Source: Paenibacillus phoenicis (GTDB lineage: Bacteria; Bacillota; Bacilli; Paenibacillales; Paenibacillaceae). Taken from it: a stretch of DNA of 64,000 nucleotides. The notes below the pieces were generated by a model. It was not told the origin of the DNA, did not search any database, and saw only the letters and a program-made list of their open reading frames with translations. The stretch covers positions 2,582,501 through 2,646,500 of the forward strand of contig NZ_JAYERP010000001.1 in assembly GCF_034718895.1 (NCBI RefSeq), written 5' to 3'. Position numbers and translations under genes: made by a program. Of this stretch, positions 58,270 through 64,000 are shown in pieces; position 1 is the stretch's first letter; every line of letters starts with the position of its first letter.

Positions 58270-59269
58270 ATGCCAAGCTCGCGCTTCCTGTGTTCTTCAC
58301 TTCGGTGTACAGATGGCAAGCCGTCAAATGGCCCGCATCCGTCTCAGCCAGCTCAGGGCGGTGCGTCCGGCAAACGTCCATTGCCATCGGACACCGCGTA
58401 TGAAACGCGCAGCCGACCGGCGCATTAGCCGGGCTGGGCACTTCGCCTTGCAGAATAATCCGCTCGGTCTTCTTGTCCGGATCCGGCTGCGGAACTGCGG
58501 AGAGCAACGCCTGGGTATACGGATGCTGAGGTGACGAGTACAGCTTGTGTTTGTCGGCAATCTCAACGATCCGGCCGAGGTACATAACCGCTACCCGGTC
58601 GCAGATATGCTTCACGACACTTAAATCGTGGGCGATAAAGATGTACGTCAACCCGAACTCCTCTTGCAGATCCTGAAGCAGGTTCACCACCTGCGACTGG
58701 ATCGACACATCCAGCGCGGAAACCGGCTCGTCGGCGACAATCAGCTTTGGCTGGAGCGCCAATGCACGGGCGATCCCGATCCGCTGCCGCTGACCGCCGG
58801 AGAATTGGTGCGGATAACGCTGCAGATGGCTTTGCGTCAGACCAACGACATCGATCAACCGGTCGATCATCTGTTTACGTTCCTTGGCATTGCCCACGCC
58901 GTGAACGATCAGCGGTTCCTCCAGAATCCGCTGCACCGTATGGCGAGGATCCAACGAGGAGAAGGGATCCTGGAACACAATCTGCATATCCTTGCGTTTC
59001 CGGCGCAGCGCCTCTGGCGACAAAGCCGTGATGTCCTCCCCTTCAAAAATCACCTTGCCGCCGGTCGGCTCAATCAGCCGAAGCAGGGAACGACCGGTCG
59101 TGGATTTCCCGCAGCCGCTTTCCCCCACCAGTCCAAACGTTTCGCCCCGTCGCACGGTAAACGAGATGTCATCGACCGCTTTAACGAATTGTTGTGACTT
59201 GCCAAACCATCCGCCCCCGGTAGGGTAGTATTTTTTCAGATGTTCAACTTGCAGTAAGGGTTCACTCAT
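58268..59269 (-). CDS. dppF: Peptide ABC transporter ATP-binding protein (DppF/OppF)
   Basis: A 333-residue ABC ATPase. Walker [16 protein letters not shown] near residue 50, the signature FSGGQRQRIGIARAL, Walker B LIVADEPVSALD, and the C-terminal Opp domain with Cys (VGCAFHTRCPMAMDVC) that may bind a 4Fe-4S cluster. The ATG overlaps the dppD stop (ATGA). Confidence 0.95.
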   Translation of the reverse strand: MSEPLLQVEHLKKYYPTGGGWFGKSQQFVKAVDDISFTVRRGETFGLVGESGCGKSTTGRSLLRLIEPTGGKVIFEGEDITALSPEALRRKRKDMQIVFQDPFSSLDPRHTVQRILEEPLIVHGVGNAKERKQMIDRLIDVVGLTQSHLQRYPHQFSGGQRQRIGIARALALQPKLIVADEPVSALDVSIQSQVVNLLQDLQEEFGLTYIFIAHDLSVVKHICDRVAVMYLGRIVEIADKHKLYSSPQHPYTQALLSAVPQPDPDKKTERIILQGEVPSPANAPVGCAFHTRCPMAMDVCRTHRPELAETDAGHLTACHLYTEVKNTGSASLA

Positions 59270-60255
59270 ACAACTTCCTCCTGTGGCGTTTCATGGAGCC
59301 AGCACCGGCAGCTATGCGCCGTTTCGTATTCCTTCAGCTCAGGCAGCTGCTCCGAACAAATCGGCATCGCATGCGAACAGCGTTCGGCAAAGCGACAGCC
59401 TTTCATCCGGGTGTTCAGGATCGGCACGTTGCCTGGAATGGAGAACAGGCGCTTGCGGTCCTCGTCCATGCGCGGCACCGACTTGATCAGCCCTTGGGTG
59501 TAGGGATGCAGCGGATTTTTAAAAATATCCCGCACAGGGCCCTCCTCCACCACTTTGCCGGCATACATCACAGCTACCCGGTGGCACATCTCGGCAACGA
59601 CCCCAAGGTCATGCGTGATCATCATTACGGCCGTACCGTTCTCCTCATTCAAGCGCCGGATCAAATCGAGGATCTGTGCCTGGATGGTCACGTCGAGTGC
59701 TGTAGTTGGTTCGTCAGCGATCAGCAACTCCGGATTACAGGAGATCGCCATCGCGATCATCACCCGTTGTCTCATCCCGCCGGAGAGTTGATGCGGATAT
59801 TCATCGATGATGGCCTCCGGCCGAGGAATGCCAACCTTTTTCAGCATGTCGATGGTATGTTCCCGCGCTTGCTTCTTGCTGAGCCCCCGGTGCAGCCGAA
59901 CCGTCTCCCCAATTTGTTGGCCGACGGTAAACAGCGGATTCAGCGACGTCATCGGCTCCTGAAAAATCATGGAAATCGAGTTCCCGCGAATCGCTCGCAT
60001 TTCCCGCTCCTTCATCGGAACAATGTCCTTCCCCTTAAACTCGATCGCCCCTCCCGTAATTTTGCCAGGCGGCTGAGGGATCAGCTTCAAGATCGACAAG
60101 GAGGTAACGCTTTTGCCGCAGCCGGATTCGCCAACGACGCCAAGCACCTCGCCGGGATTCACATACAGGTTCACGCCGTCCACCGCAGGGATTTCGCCTC
60201 GGTCGGTAAAAAAGTGGGTGTGCAAATCCTTAATCTGCAAAATGGGTTGAATCAT
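59266..60255 (-). CDS. dppD: Peptide ABC transporter ATP-binding protein (DppD/OppD)
   Basis: A 329-residue ABC ATPase from ATG 60255, which follows AGAGGCT; the frame is open further upstream without a site. Walker [16 protein letters not shown], signature [15 protein letters not shown], Walker [13 protein letters not shown], and the C-terminal cysteine motif ([16 protein letters not shown]). First gene of the five-gene peptide transporter. Confidence 0.95.
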   Translation of the reverse strand: MIQPILQIKDLHTHFFTDRGEIPAVDGVNLYVNPGEVLGVVGESGCGKSVTSLSILKLIPQPPGKITGGAIEFKGKDIVPMKEREMRAIRGNSISMIFQEPMTSLNPLFTVGQQIGETVRLHRGLSKKQAREHTIDMLKKVGIPRPEAIIDEYPHQLSGGMRQRVMIAMAISCNPELLIADEPTTALDVTIQAQILDLIRRLNEENGTAVMMITHDLGVVAEMCHRVAVMYAGKVVEEGPVRDIFKNPLHPYTQGLIKSVPRMDEDRKRLFSIPGNVPILNTRMKGCRFAERCSHAMPICSEQLPELKEYETAHSCRCWLHETPQEEVV

Positions 60256-60780
60256 GTTTACAGCCTCTTTTCCCGTAAAAATGGAATCTCGCAATTCGAC
60301 AATGTCCGTCAGTAATAGACAAATGTACAATCGATCTGTCGTGCTGTAATTTCCTAAAGCGTAAAGATGCAGCAGTGCCCTCTATCTCTATGTTAGTTGC
60401 GGCACTCGACCTTCGAATTGTCTCTACAACGCGGACGAATGTACATTCTCGCTTCCGCACAGCAATCAGGTAAAGCAGAAGCCTAAGCAGAAGGGGTCAA
60501 TGAAGCGATATACGGTAAATCACAATTACTCTGCCGTAATTTCGCTAAAAGTGACGATTTATCGAACTATGGTCAATTGGAGTGTTAAGTTAACTGACAT
60601 AAATTAATGGCTTATTTGATAAGCTACTTTACAGCATTTTCACAGAATAGACAATAGAAAATTTCAGAATGTCATGTCTATGACAGCTATTTAGCAGGTA
60701 ATTCATAAAATTTGAGATTATCGGAACATTTAAGGTAGAATGGAAGTAAACGTTATCAAAATATGTGAGAGGTGATGGTG
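60256..60780. other. Divergent intergenic region with short repeats
   Basis: 525 bp between dppD (leftward) and the thioredoxin-like gene (rightward). A roughly 20-bp repeat, CYGTAATTTCSCTAAA-like, occurs near 60343 and 60535. A promoter for the rightward pair lies at 60712. I could not identify the dppD promoter with confidence. Confidence 0.5.
60712..60741 (+). promoter_or_regulatory. Promoter of the thioredoxin-like / gpx pair
   Basis: TTGAGA (60712-60717), 18 bp and TAGAAT (60736-60741), about 40 bp before the start. Confidence 0.6.
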
Positions 60781-61362
60781 ATGAGTTTCACGTTAACTTT
60801 GGGAAGTCCGGCACCAAACTTTAACCTGCCGGCTACGGATGGCCAGACCTACTCTTTGGAATCTTTTGCTTTGGCCAAGGTGCTCGTCGTGTTTTTTACT
60901 TGCAATCACTGTCCTTATGTGCTTGGCTCCGATGAAGTCACGCGGCAAACGGCGGAGAAGTTCAAGGATCGGGGAGTCGTATTTGTAGGGATTAACTCGA
61001 ACAGCGAAAACACCCATCCGGAAGATTCTTTCGAGCACATGGTCAAACGGATGGAGCAGCATCGATTCCCTTGGGTGTATTTGCGGGATAAGGAACAAAC
61101 GGCAGCGAAAGACTATGGTGCGCTGCGCACGCCGCATTTCTTCGTCTTTGATGCCGACCGCAAGCTCGTCTATACGGGACGCGGCGTTGATAACCCGCGC
61201 GACACGAGCAAAATGACGGTTAACGATCTGGATCGGGTGTTGGAGGAGCTCACCACCGGGCGCGAAATTTCGATTCCGCTAACGAATCCGATCGGCTGCA
61301 ATGTGAAATGGGAAGGGCAGGACGCTCACTGGATGCCAGCGGACGCCTGCGATTTGGTGTAA
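60781..61362 (+). CDS. Thioredoxin-fold protein of the AhpC/TSA type
   Basis: 193 residues with the peroxiredoxin-like opening [20 protein letters not shown] and a CxxC active site, C41-N-H-C44 ([10 protein letters not shown]). A redox role (disulfide reduction or peroxide defence) is likely; the substrate is unknown. ATG 60781 is six bases after GAGAGGTG; a GTG and an ATG just upstream overlap that site. The stop is four bases before gpx, so the two form a small oxidative-stress pair. First gene on the plus strand. Confidence 0.85.
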   Translation: MSFTLTLGSPAPNFNLPATDGQTYSLESFALAKVLVVFFTCNHCPYVLGSDEVTRQTAEKFKDRGVVFVGINSNSENTHPEDSFEHMVKRMEQHRFPWVYLRDKEQTAAKDYGALRTPHFFVFDADRKLVYTGRGVDNPRDTSKMTVNDLDRVLEELTTGREISIPLTNPIGCNVKWEGQDAHWMPADACDLV

Positions 61363-61366
61363 GCCG

Positions 61367-61867
61367 ATGAGCCGCCTTTACGATTTTGAAGTCCGTACGA
61401 TTACGGGTGAAACCACGACGCTCGCGCCATATCGGGGACAAGTGCTGCTCATCGTCAATACCGCCAGTGCATGCGGGTTGACACCGCATTATGCGGGGCT
61501 GCAGCAACTGTACAGCAAGTACAAGGACCAAGGCTTCTCCGTTCTTGGGTTCCCCTGCAATCAATTCGCCGAGCAAGAGCCTGGGACGGAAGCAGAGATT
61601 AAGGCTTTCTGTGAAACGAATTATCAAGTCACTTTTCCGCTCTTCGCCAAAATCGACGTAAACGGGGAGCACGCCCACCCGTTATACCGTTATCTGCGGG
61701 AGCATACGCCAGAACCTTACGATACGGGGGATATCGAATGGAACTTCGTGAAGTTCCTTGTTGGGCGAGACGGCGAGATCGTCAAGCGGTATGCGGCTCG
61801 CACCGAACCCGCTGAGATTGAGCCGGACCTTCAAGCGCTGCTGTCTAGTTCGGCGGCAGGCCGTTAA
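61367..61867 (+). CDS. gpx: Glutathione peroxidase family thiol peroxidase
   Basis: 166 residues. The peroxidatic C36 lies in NTASACGLTPHY; the tetrad Gln and Trp/Asn are in FPCNQF and IEWNFVKFLVG. Bacterial relatives use Cys, not selenocysteine, and usually thioredoxin as reductant; the CxxC protein just upstream is a plausible partner (inference). The ribosome site is weak (GGTG), so coupling to the upstream gene is likely. Confidence 0.93.
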   Translation: MSRLYDFEVRTITGETTTLAPYRGQVLLIVNTASACGLTPHYAGLQQLYSKYKDQGFSVLGFPCNQFAEQEPGTEAEIKAFCETNYQVTFPLFAKIDVNGEHAHPLYRYLREHTPEPYDTGDIEWNFVKFLVGRDGEIVKRYAARTEPAEIEPDLQALLSSSAAGR

Positions 61868-61897
61868 TCTCAAGCCCTAACGCCCATACCGCCAAAG

Positions 61898-61929
61898 CCG
61901 CCGGAAACTTAATACTCCGGCGGTTTTTT
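61898..61929 (+). terminator. Terminator after gpx
   Basis: CCGCCGGA...TCCGGCGG stem with TTTTTT. Confidence 0.92.
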
Positions 61930-61954
61930 ACGCAGTCTCTCCGCATAAAAAAAC

Positions 61955-61984
61955 TTCGTTCTAATCGACAATTTTCGCTATAAT
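61955..61984 (+). promoter_or_regulatory. Candidate promoter before the PilZ-like remnant
   Basis: A perfect TATAAT (61979-61984) with a weak TTCGTT 18 bp upstream. Only seven bases separate it from the ATG, so a transcript would be nearly leaderless. Confidence 0.4.
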
Positions 61985-61991
61985 CTTATTT

Positions 61992-62150
61992 ATGCTAACC
62001 ACTAGAAGAACTGAGCCTTTTCGTTATTCTCTGAATCCACCGATCGCCGCCATCGCTCGAAATCCTGTCGATCGACGGGCAGGCGCTGCCCTTGAAACCT
62101 GCGCAGATCGTGAGAGGGATGGCTGCATCCGAAGCATCATCGTAAAGTAA
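61992..62150 (+). pseudogene. Remnant of a PilZ-domain-like gene
   Basis: The first 20 codons read MLTTRRTEPFRYSLNPPIAA, which resembles the opening of PilZ (cyclic-di-GMP-binding) proteins in related bacteria. The likely continuation, LEILSIDGQALPLKPAQIVR, is in the next frame (about 62057-62116), and a further shift returns RDGCI. The usual C-terminal part (about 60-80 residues) is absent. The original frame ends at TAA 62148-62150. No ribosome site is seen. I infer at least two small indels and a 3' deletion. The family call is from pattern memory and needs a search. Confidence 0.5.
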
Positions 62151-62185
62151 ATCGAAACGCCCCGACCGGTGATTAATGGCGGGAC

Positions 62186-62214
62186 TTGATTCTTGTCTGC
62201 GTTGGCGTTATAAT
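62186..62214 (+). promoter_or_regulatory. Promoter of tRNA-Gly
   Basis: TTGATT (62186-62191), 17 bp and TATAAT (62209-62214), 18 bp before the tRNA. Confidence 0.8.
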
Positions 62215-62232
62215 ATTTCTTGCTTAGCTCTT

Positions 62233-62306
62233 GCGGGTGTAGTTCAATGGTAGAACGCCAGCTTCCCAAGCTTGAGGCGAGGGTTCGATTCCCTTCACCC
62301 GCTCCA
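62233..62306 (+). tRNA. tRNA-Gly(CCC)
   Basis: Acceptor GCGGGTG/CACCCGC, D arm GTTC...GAAC, anticodon loop TTCCCAA giving CCC (Gly GGG codons), T arm AGGGTTCGATTCCCT. CCA is encoded. The anticodon stem CCAGC/GCTTG has one C-U mismatch. Confidence 0.93.
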
Positions 62307-62327
62307 TAACCTTTTTTTAACCTCTAG

Positions 62328-62353
62328 CCCTTTGATTAACAAAGGGTTTTTTT
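62328..62353 (+). terminator. Terminator of tRNA-Gly
   Basis: CCCTTTG-ATTAA-CAAAGGG stem with seven T residues. Confidence 0.93.
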
Positions 62354-62436
62354 GATTTTATCTGGAAGATGCGGATCTTACCACATTTGGGGGCGAGTTC
62401 TTTATTTGACTTCCCCTGAGCCAGGGTCGAGATGAA

Positions 62437-62634
62437 TTAACTGGAAAACTTACCGTTAATATTTGATTTTTTCTCACGTGCAAGCTACTAACTGGAAATT
62501 CTACTGTTATTTTTGCTGATTTCCCGCTCAGGGGCATTTTTGAACAAAATTAACAGTAGGATTTACCTCTAATTCTTCGGTTTTGTCCAAAAACGGCCAA
62601 AATAGCGGTAGAAAATCCAGTTAGTTGATTGTGG
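62437..62634. repeat. AACTGGA-TTCTAC dispersed repeat cluster
   Basis: Four units of consensus AACTGGAWWTTCTACYGYTAWT: two on the plus strand (near 62439 and 62490) and two inverted (near 62555 and 62605, the last reading GGTAGAAAATCCAGTTAG). Together they make a large imperfect palindrome. A further copy is at 36378. Confidence 0.75.
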
Positions 62635-62843
62635 GGGTTCTCGCCCAACCTGGGACTATAGCAAAAAGAGCACCCCAAAGGGTGCTCTTTCGTCACGTCC
62701 CAGGAGGGGTACTCTCGCTTCGCTCGAGACTCCGCTCCTCCGCCCGCTTGCGCGGGCGGTCTCGCTCCGACGAACCCCACCGGGGGTTCTCGCCCAACCT
62801 GGGACTATAGCAAAAAGAGCGCCCCAAAGGTGCTCTTTCGTCA

Positions 62844-62857
<14 letters not shown>
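62633..62857 (-). repeat. 77-bp tandem duplication of tRNA-Arg 3' end plus terminator
   Basis: Bases 62633-62709 and 62782-62857 are nearly identical (one substitution, one deletion). Each contains a terminator hairpin and ends in GTCCCAGGAGGG, the tRNA 3' end. The right copy runs into the real tRNA; the left carries only the end fragment. A GC-rich palindrome (CCGCCCGCTTGCGCGGGCGG) lies between. Confidence 0.88.
62812..62840 (-). terminator. Terminator of tRNA-Arg copy 2
   Basis: AAAGAGCACC-TTTGG-GGCGCTCTTT on the minus strand with a T-run. One A-C mismatch is present; the duplicate at 62664-62690 is perfectly paired. Confidence 0.8.
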
Positions 62858-62917
<60 letters not shown>

Positions 62918-62929
62918 ACGTCGTTATAA

Positions 62930-62963
62930 AAAAAAGGATGCGTTAATTATTATAGCGCATCCT
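62930..62963 (-). terminator. Terminator after the gene at 63010, overlapping the tRNA-Arg promoter
   Basis: GGATGCG-CTATAATAATTAA-CGCATCC on the minus strand with eight T residues. The loop and left arm contain the -10 box of the tRNA promoter. Confidence 0.85.
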
Positions 62964-62976
62964 TTTTGTTTTTCAA
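62949..62976 (-). promoter_or_regulatory. Promoter of tRNA-Arg copy 2
   Basis: TTGAAA (62971-62976), 16 bp and TATAAT (62949-62954) on the minus strand, about 32 bp before the tRNA. Confidence 0.75.
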
Positions 62977-63009
62977 AGCGTTTTTGGCATAAATTTGGTG
63001 ATTCCTCCC

Positions 63010-63360
63010 TCAATGGGGCAACTGCTCCAATCGGGCGACGATCTGCTCATTCGCGAGCAGATTCTGCAGGAACTCCTTCCGCTGAGCTTCCGGCTCCGGC
63101 CAGCCCCGATCCCCAAACCGCTCCTCCGCCACCTCAGAGAACGCCTGATGCAGATTATTATCGTACCAGTCGATCTCCAAGTTCGCCTCGCTGCGGATCA
63201 TCCGGATGATTTCATACCCTTTCCCGTCCGCAGCACGCGCCACATATACAAAAAGCTCGGGGTCTCCCACCGCGCCCGGATACACCTGGATCACGGCACA
63301 GGGTCGCCCTTGGTGCTCATCCATCCGCCGATATTCCGCGTCCTTGATATAATACGTCAC
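63010..63360 (-). CDS. Small protein of unknown function
   Basis: 116 residues from a GTG at 63358-63360 preceded by AAAGGAGCG; the frame continues upstream without a site. The sequence opens VTYYIKDAEYRRMDEHQGRP and includes a beta-rich centre (CAVIQVYPGAVGDPELFVYV) and an acidic helical C-terminus. No signal peptide or membrane segment. No family recognised. It lies 34 bp after the gene at 63395 and shares its direction and a terminator, so the two are probably co-transcribed. Confidence 0.7.
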   Translation of the reverse strand: MTYYIKDAEYRRMDEHQGRPCAVIQVYPGAVGDPELFVYVARAADGKGYEIIRMIRSEANLEIDWYDNNLHQAFSEVAEERFGDRGWPEPEAQRKEFLQNLLANEQIVARLEQLPH

Positions 63361-63394
63361 AGGCGTCGCTCCTTTCCGATGGACATCCAAACAG

Positions 63395-63709
63395 CTACAG
63401 CTGTGCTGCAAAACCGGAGCGCTCCATTTGCGCCCGCGTTTCCGCCGTGCCCAGCCGGTAAATTTCACGATACAACGCGTTCAGATAACTTTCGTAGCTG
63501 CGGTTGACCTCGTCTTCCGGCGTATCCGGCCAAGGATAGGTAAAAGCCATAAACCCGTTCTCCTCCTTCTCCCCTAAATGCTCGAGCATATGACTCAGGT
63601 GATCCGCCTCCTCCCGGGTGGCTTGAATCTCCCACTCGTACGCTGCAGCGCCGGGATCCTCAAGGAGCGATCGCCCTTGAACCGAAACGTAATAAGTCCT
63701 TTTTTCCAT
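63395..63709 (-). CDS. Small protein of unknown function
   Basis: 104 residues, soluble and acidic, starting MEKRTYYVSVQGRSLLEDPG with AAGGAGGG upstream. Pattern: an N-terminal strand (TYYVSVQG), two charged helices, and a Trp/Pro-rich loop (TYPWPDTPEDEVN). I do not recognise the family. It heads a two-gene unit with 63010. Confidence 0.75.
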   Translation of the reverse strand: MEKRTYYVSVQGRSLLEDPGAAAYEWEIQATREEADHLSHMLEHLGEKEENGFMAFTYPWPDTPEDEVNRSYESYLNALYREIYRLGTAETRAQMERSGFAAQL

Positions 63710-63879
63710 GGTTAACCCTCCTTCTTATGCCTTGCTTCACCTCGCGCTATACTGCCTCCACGCCATAGTTTTCCATAATGGACAGACATTTTATGCCCTC
63801 GTTCGGCATAATTTGTTAATACTTTTCACCCGGTCGGCAAGCGGGGACTGTAAAGCAATGCGGAGAGGAGATAGCAAAA

Positions 63880-64000
63880 ATGTGCGGAATAACCGGCTTT
63901 ATCGAATGGAACCGGGACTTGACGAAAGAATCGGATCTGGTGTTATCCATGACATCCTGTCTGGAAAACCGGGGACCGGATGCCCAGGGAACTTGGATTT
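63880..64000 (+). CDS. asnB: Asparagine synthetase (glutamine-hydrolysing), partial
   Basis: Only the first 40 codons are in the window. After the Met comes the nucleophile Cys2 (MCGITGFIEWNRDL), then SCLENRGPDAQGTW, the class II glutamine amidotransferase opening of AsnB-type enzymes. GGAGAGGAG precedes the ATG. Bacilli carry several paralogues (AsnB, AsnH, AsnO), which cannot be separated here. Confidence 0.88.
   Translation, partial: MCGITGFIEWNRDLTKESDLVLSMTSCLENRGPDAQGTWI

Larger units (their letters stand above)
61868..62232. other. Gap with a decayed gene between gpx and tRNA-Gly
   Basis: 365 bp with no intact gene. It contains the gpx terminator, a TATAAT box, the PilZ-like remnant and the tRNA-Gly promoter, each listed separately. 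Confidence 0.6.
62307..62843. other. Gene-free region between tRNA-Gly and tRNA-Arg copy 2
   Basis: 537 bp without a supportable gene. From left to right: tRNA-Gly terminator, AACTGGA repeat cluster, a duplicated tRNA-flank/terminator segment with a GC-rich palindrome in between, and the tRNA-Arg terminator. Confidence 0.65.

Noticed and set aside
62437..62634. Possible CRISPR array
   Set aside because: Units occur in both orientations, vary in sequence, and spacers differ in length; no cas genes are nearby.

Overview
The window is a stretch of chromosome from a spore-forming, Gram-positive Firmicute, most likely Paenibacillus or a close relative. The evidence is the set of sporulation genes (safA-like, spo0B, spoIVFA/spoIVFB, spoVID), strong AGGAGG ribosome binding sites, GTG/TTG starts, a valine T-box, and a gene order that follows the Bacillus subtilis spo0B-obg / mreBCD-minCD / valS / hem / lon-clpX-tig region with Paenibacillus-like differences. 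From the left edge to about 50.6 kb every supported gene is on the minus strand, so transcription runs from high to low coordinates.

Reading in the direction of transcription from 50.6 kb: a ysoA-like gene; tig-clpP-clpX; ispG; lonB, lonA, engB and an unknown gene (protein quality control and ribosome assembly); speD; hemA; then met8-hemC-cobA/hemD-hemB-hemL-rluD-like-spoVID (heme plus siroheme synthesis and spore coat); T-box-valS; folC-murC; a SPOR-domain gene; maf-radC; mreBCD-minCD-rodA-like (cell shape and division site); spoIVFA-spoIVFB; an RNase E/G-type nuclease; the L21 leader with rplU-prp-rpmA; spo0B-obg; and pheB-hom-thrC-thrB-pheA-ilvE (amino acid synthesis). A safA-like gene is cut by the left edge.

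From 50.8 to 62.9 kb the character changes. Two sequence-identical tRNA-Arg(UCU) genes in opposite orientation bracket about 12 kb of accessory genes: a DUF1801 gene, a frameshifted alpha/beta hydrolase, a GNAT acetyltransferase, an LDH-like dehydrogenase, a complete oligopeptide ABC transporter, a thioredoxin-like protein with a glutathione peroxidase, the remnant of what looks like a PilZ gene, and tRNA-Gly(CCC). This part and its borders hold most of the repeats. Beyond it lie two small unknown genes and the start of an asparagine synthetase cut by the right edge.

No CRISPR, prophage, insertion sequence or clearly new multi-gene system was found. The most unusual observations are: two genes whose ribosome binding sites point to non-canonical start codons (ATA for met8, ATC for the ysoA-like gene); a hydrolase broken by an exact 7-bp tandem duplication; a decayed PilZ-like gene behind an intact -10 box; the inverted tRNA-Arg pair with duplicated tRNA-end/terminator segments; a tRNA promoter embedded in a terminator hairpin; and several small dispersed repeat families, one of which appears to supply the -35 box of mreB.
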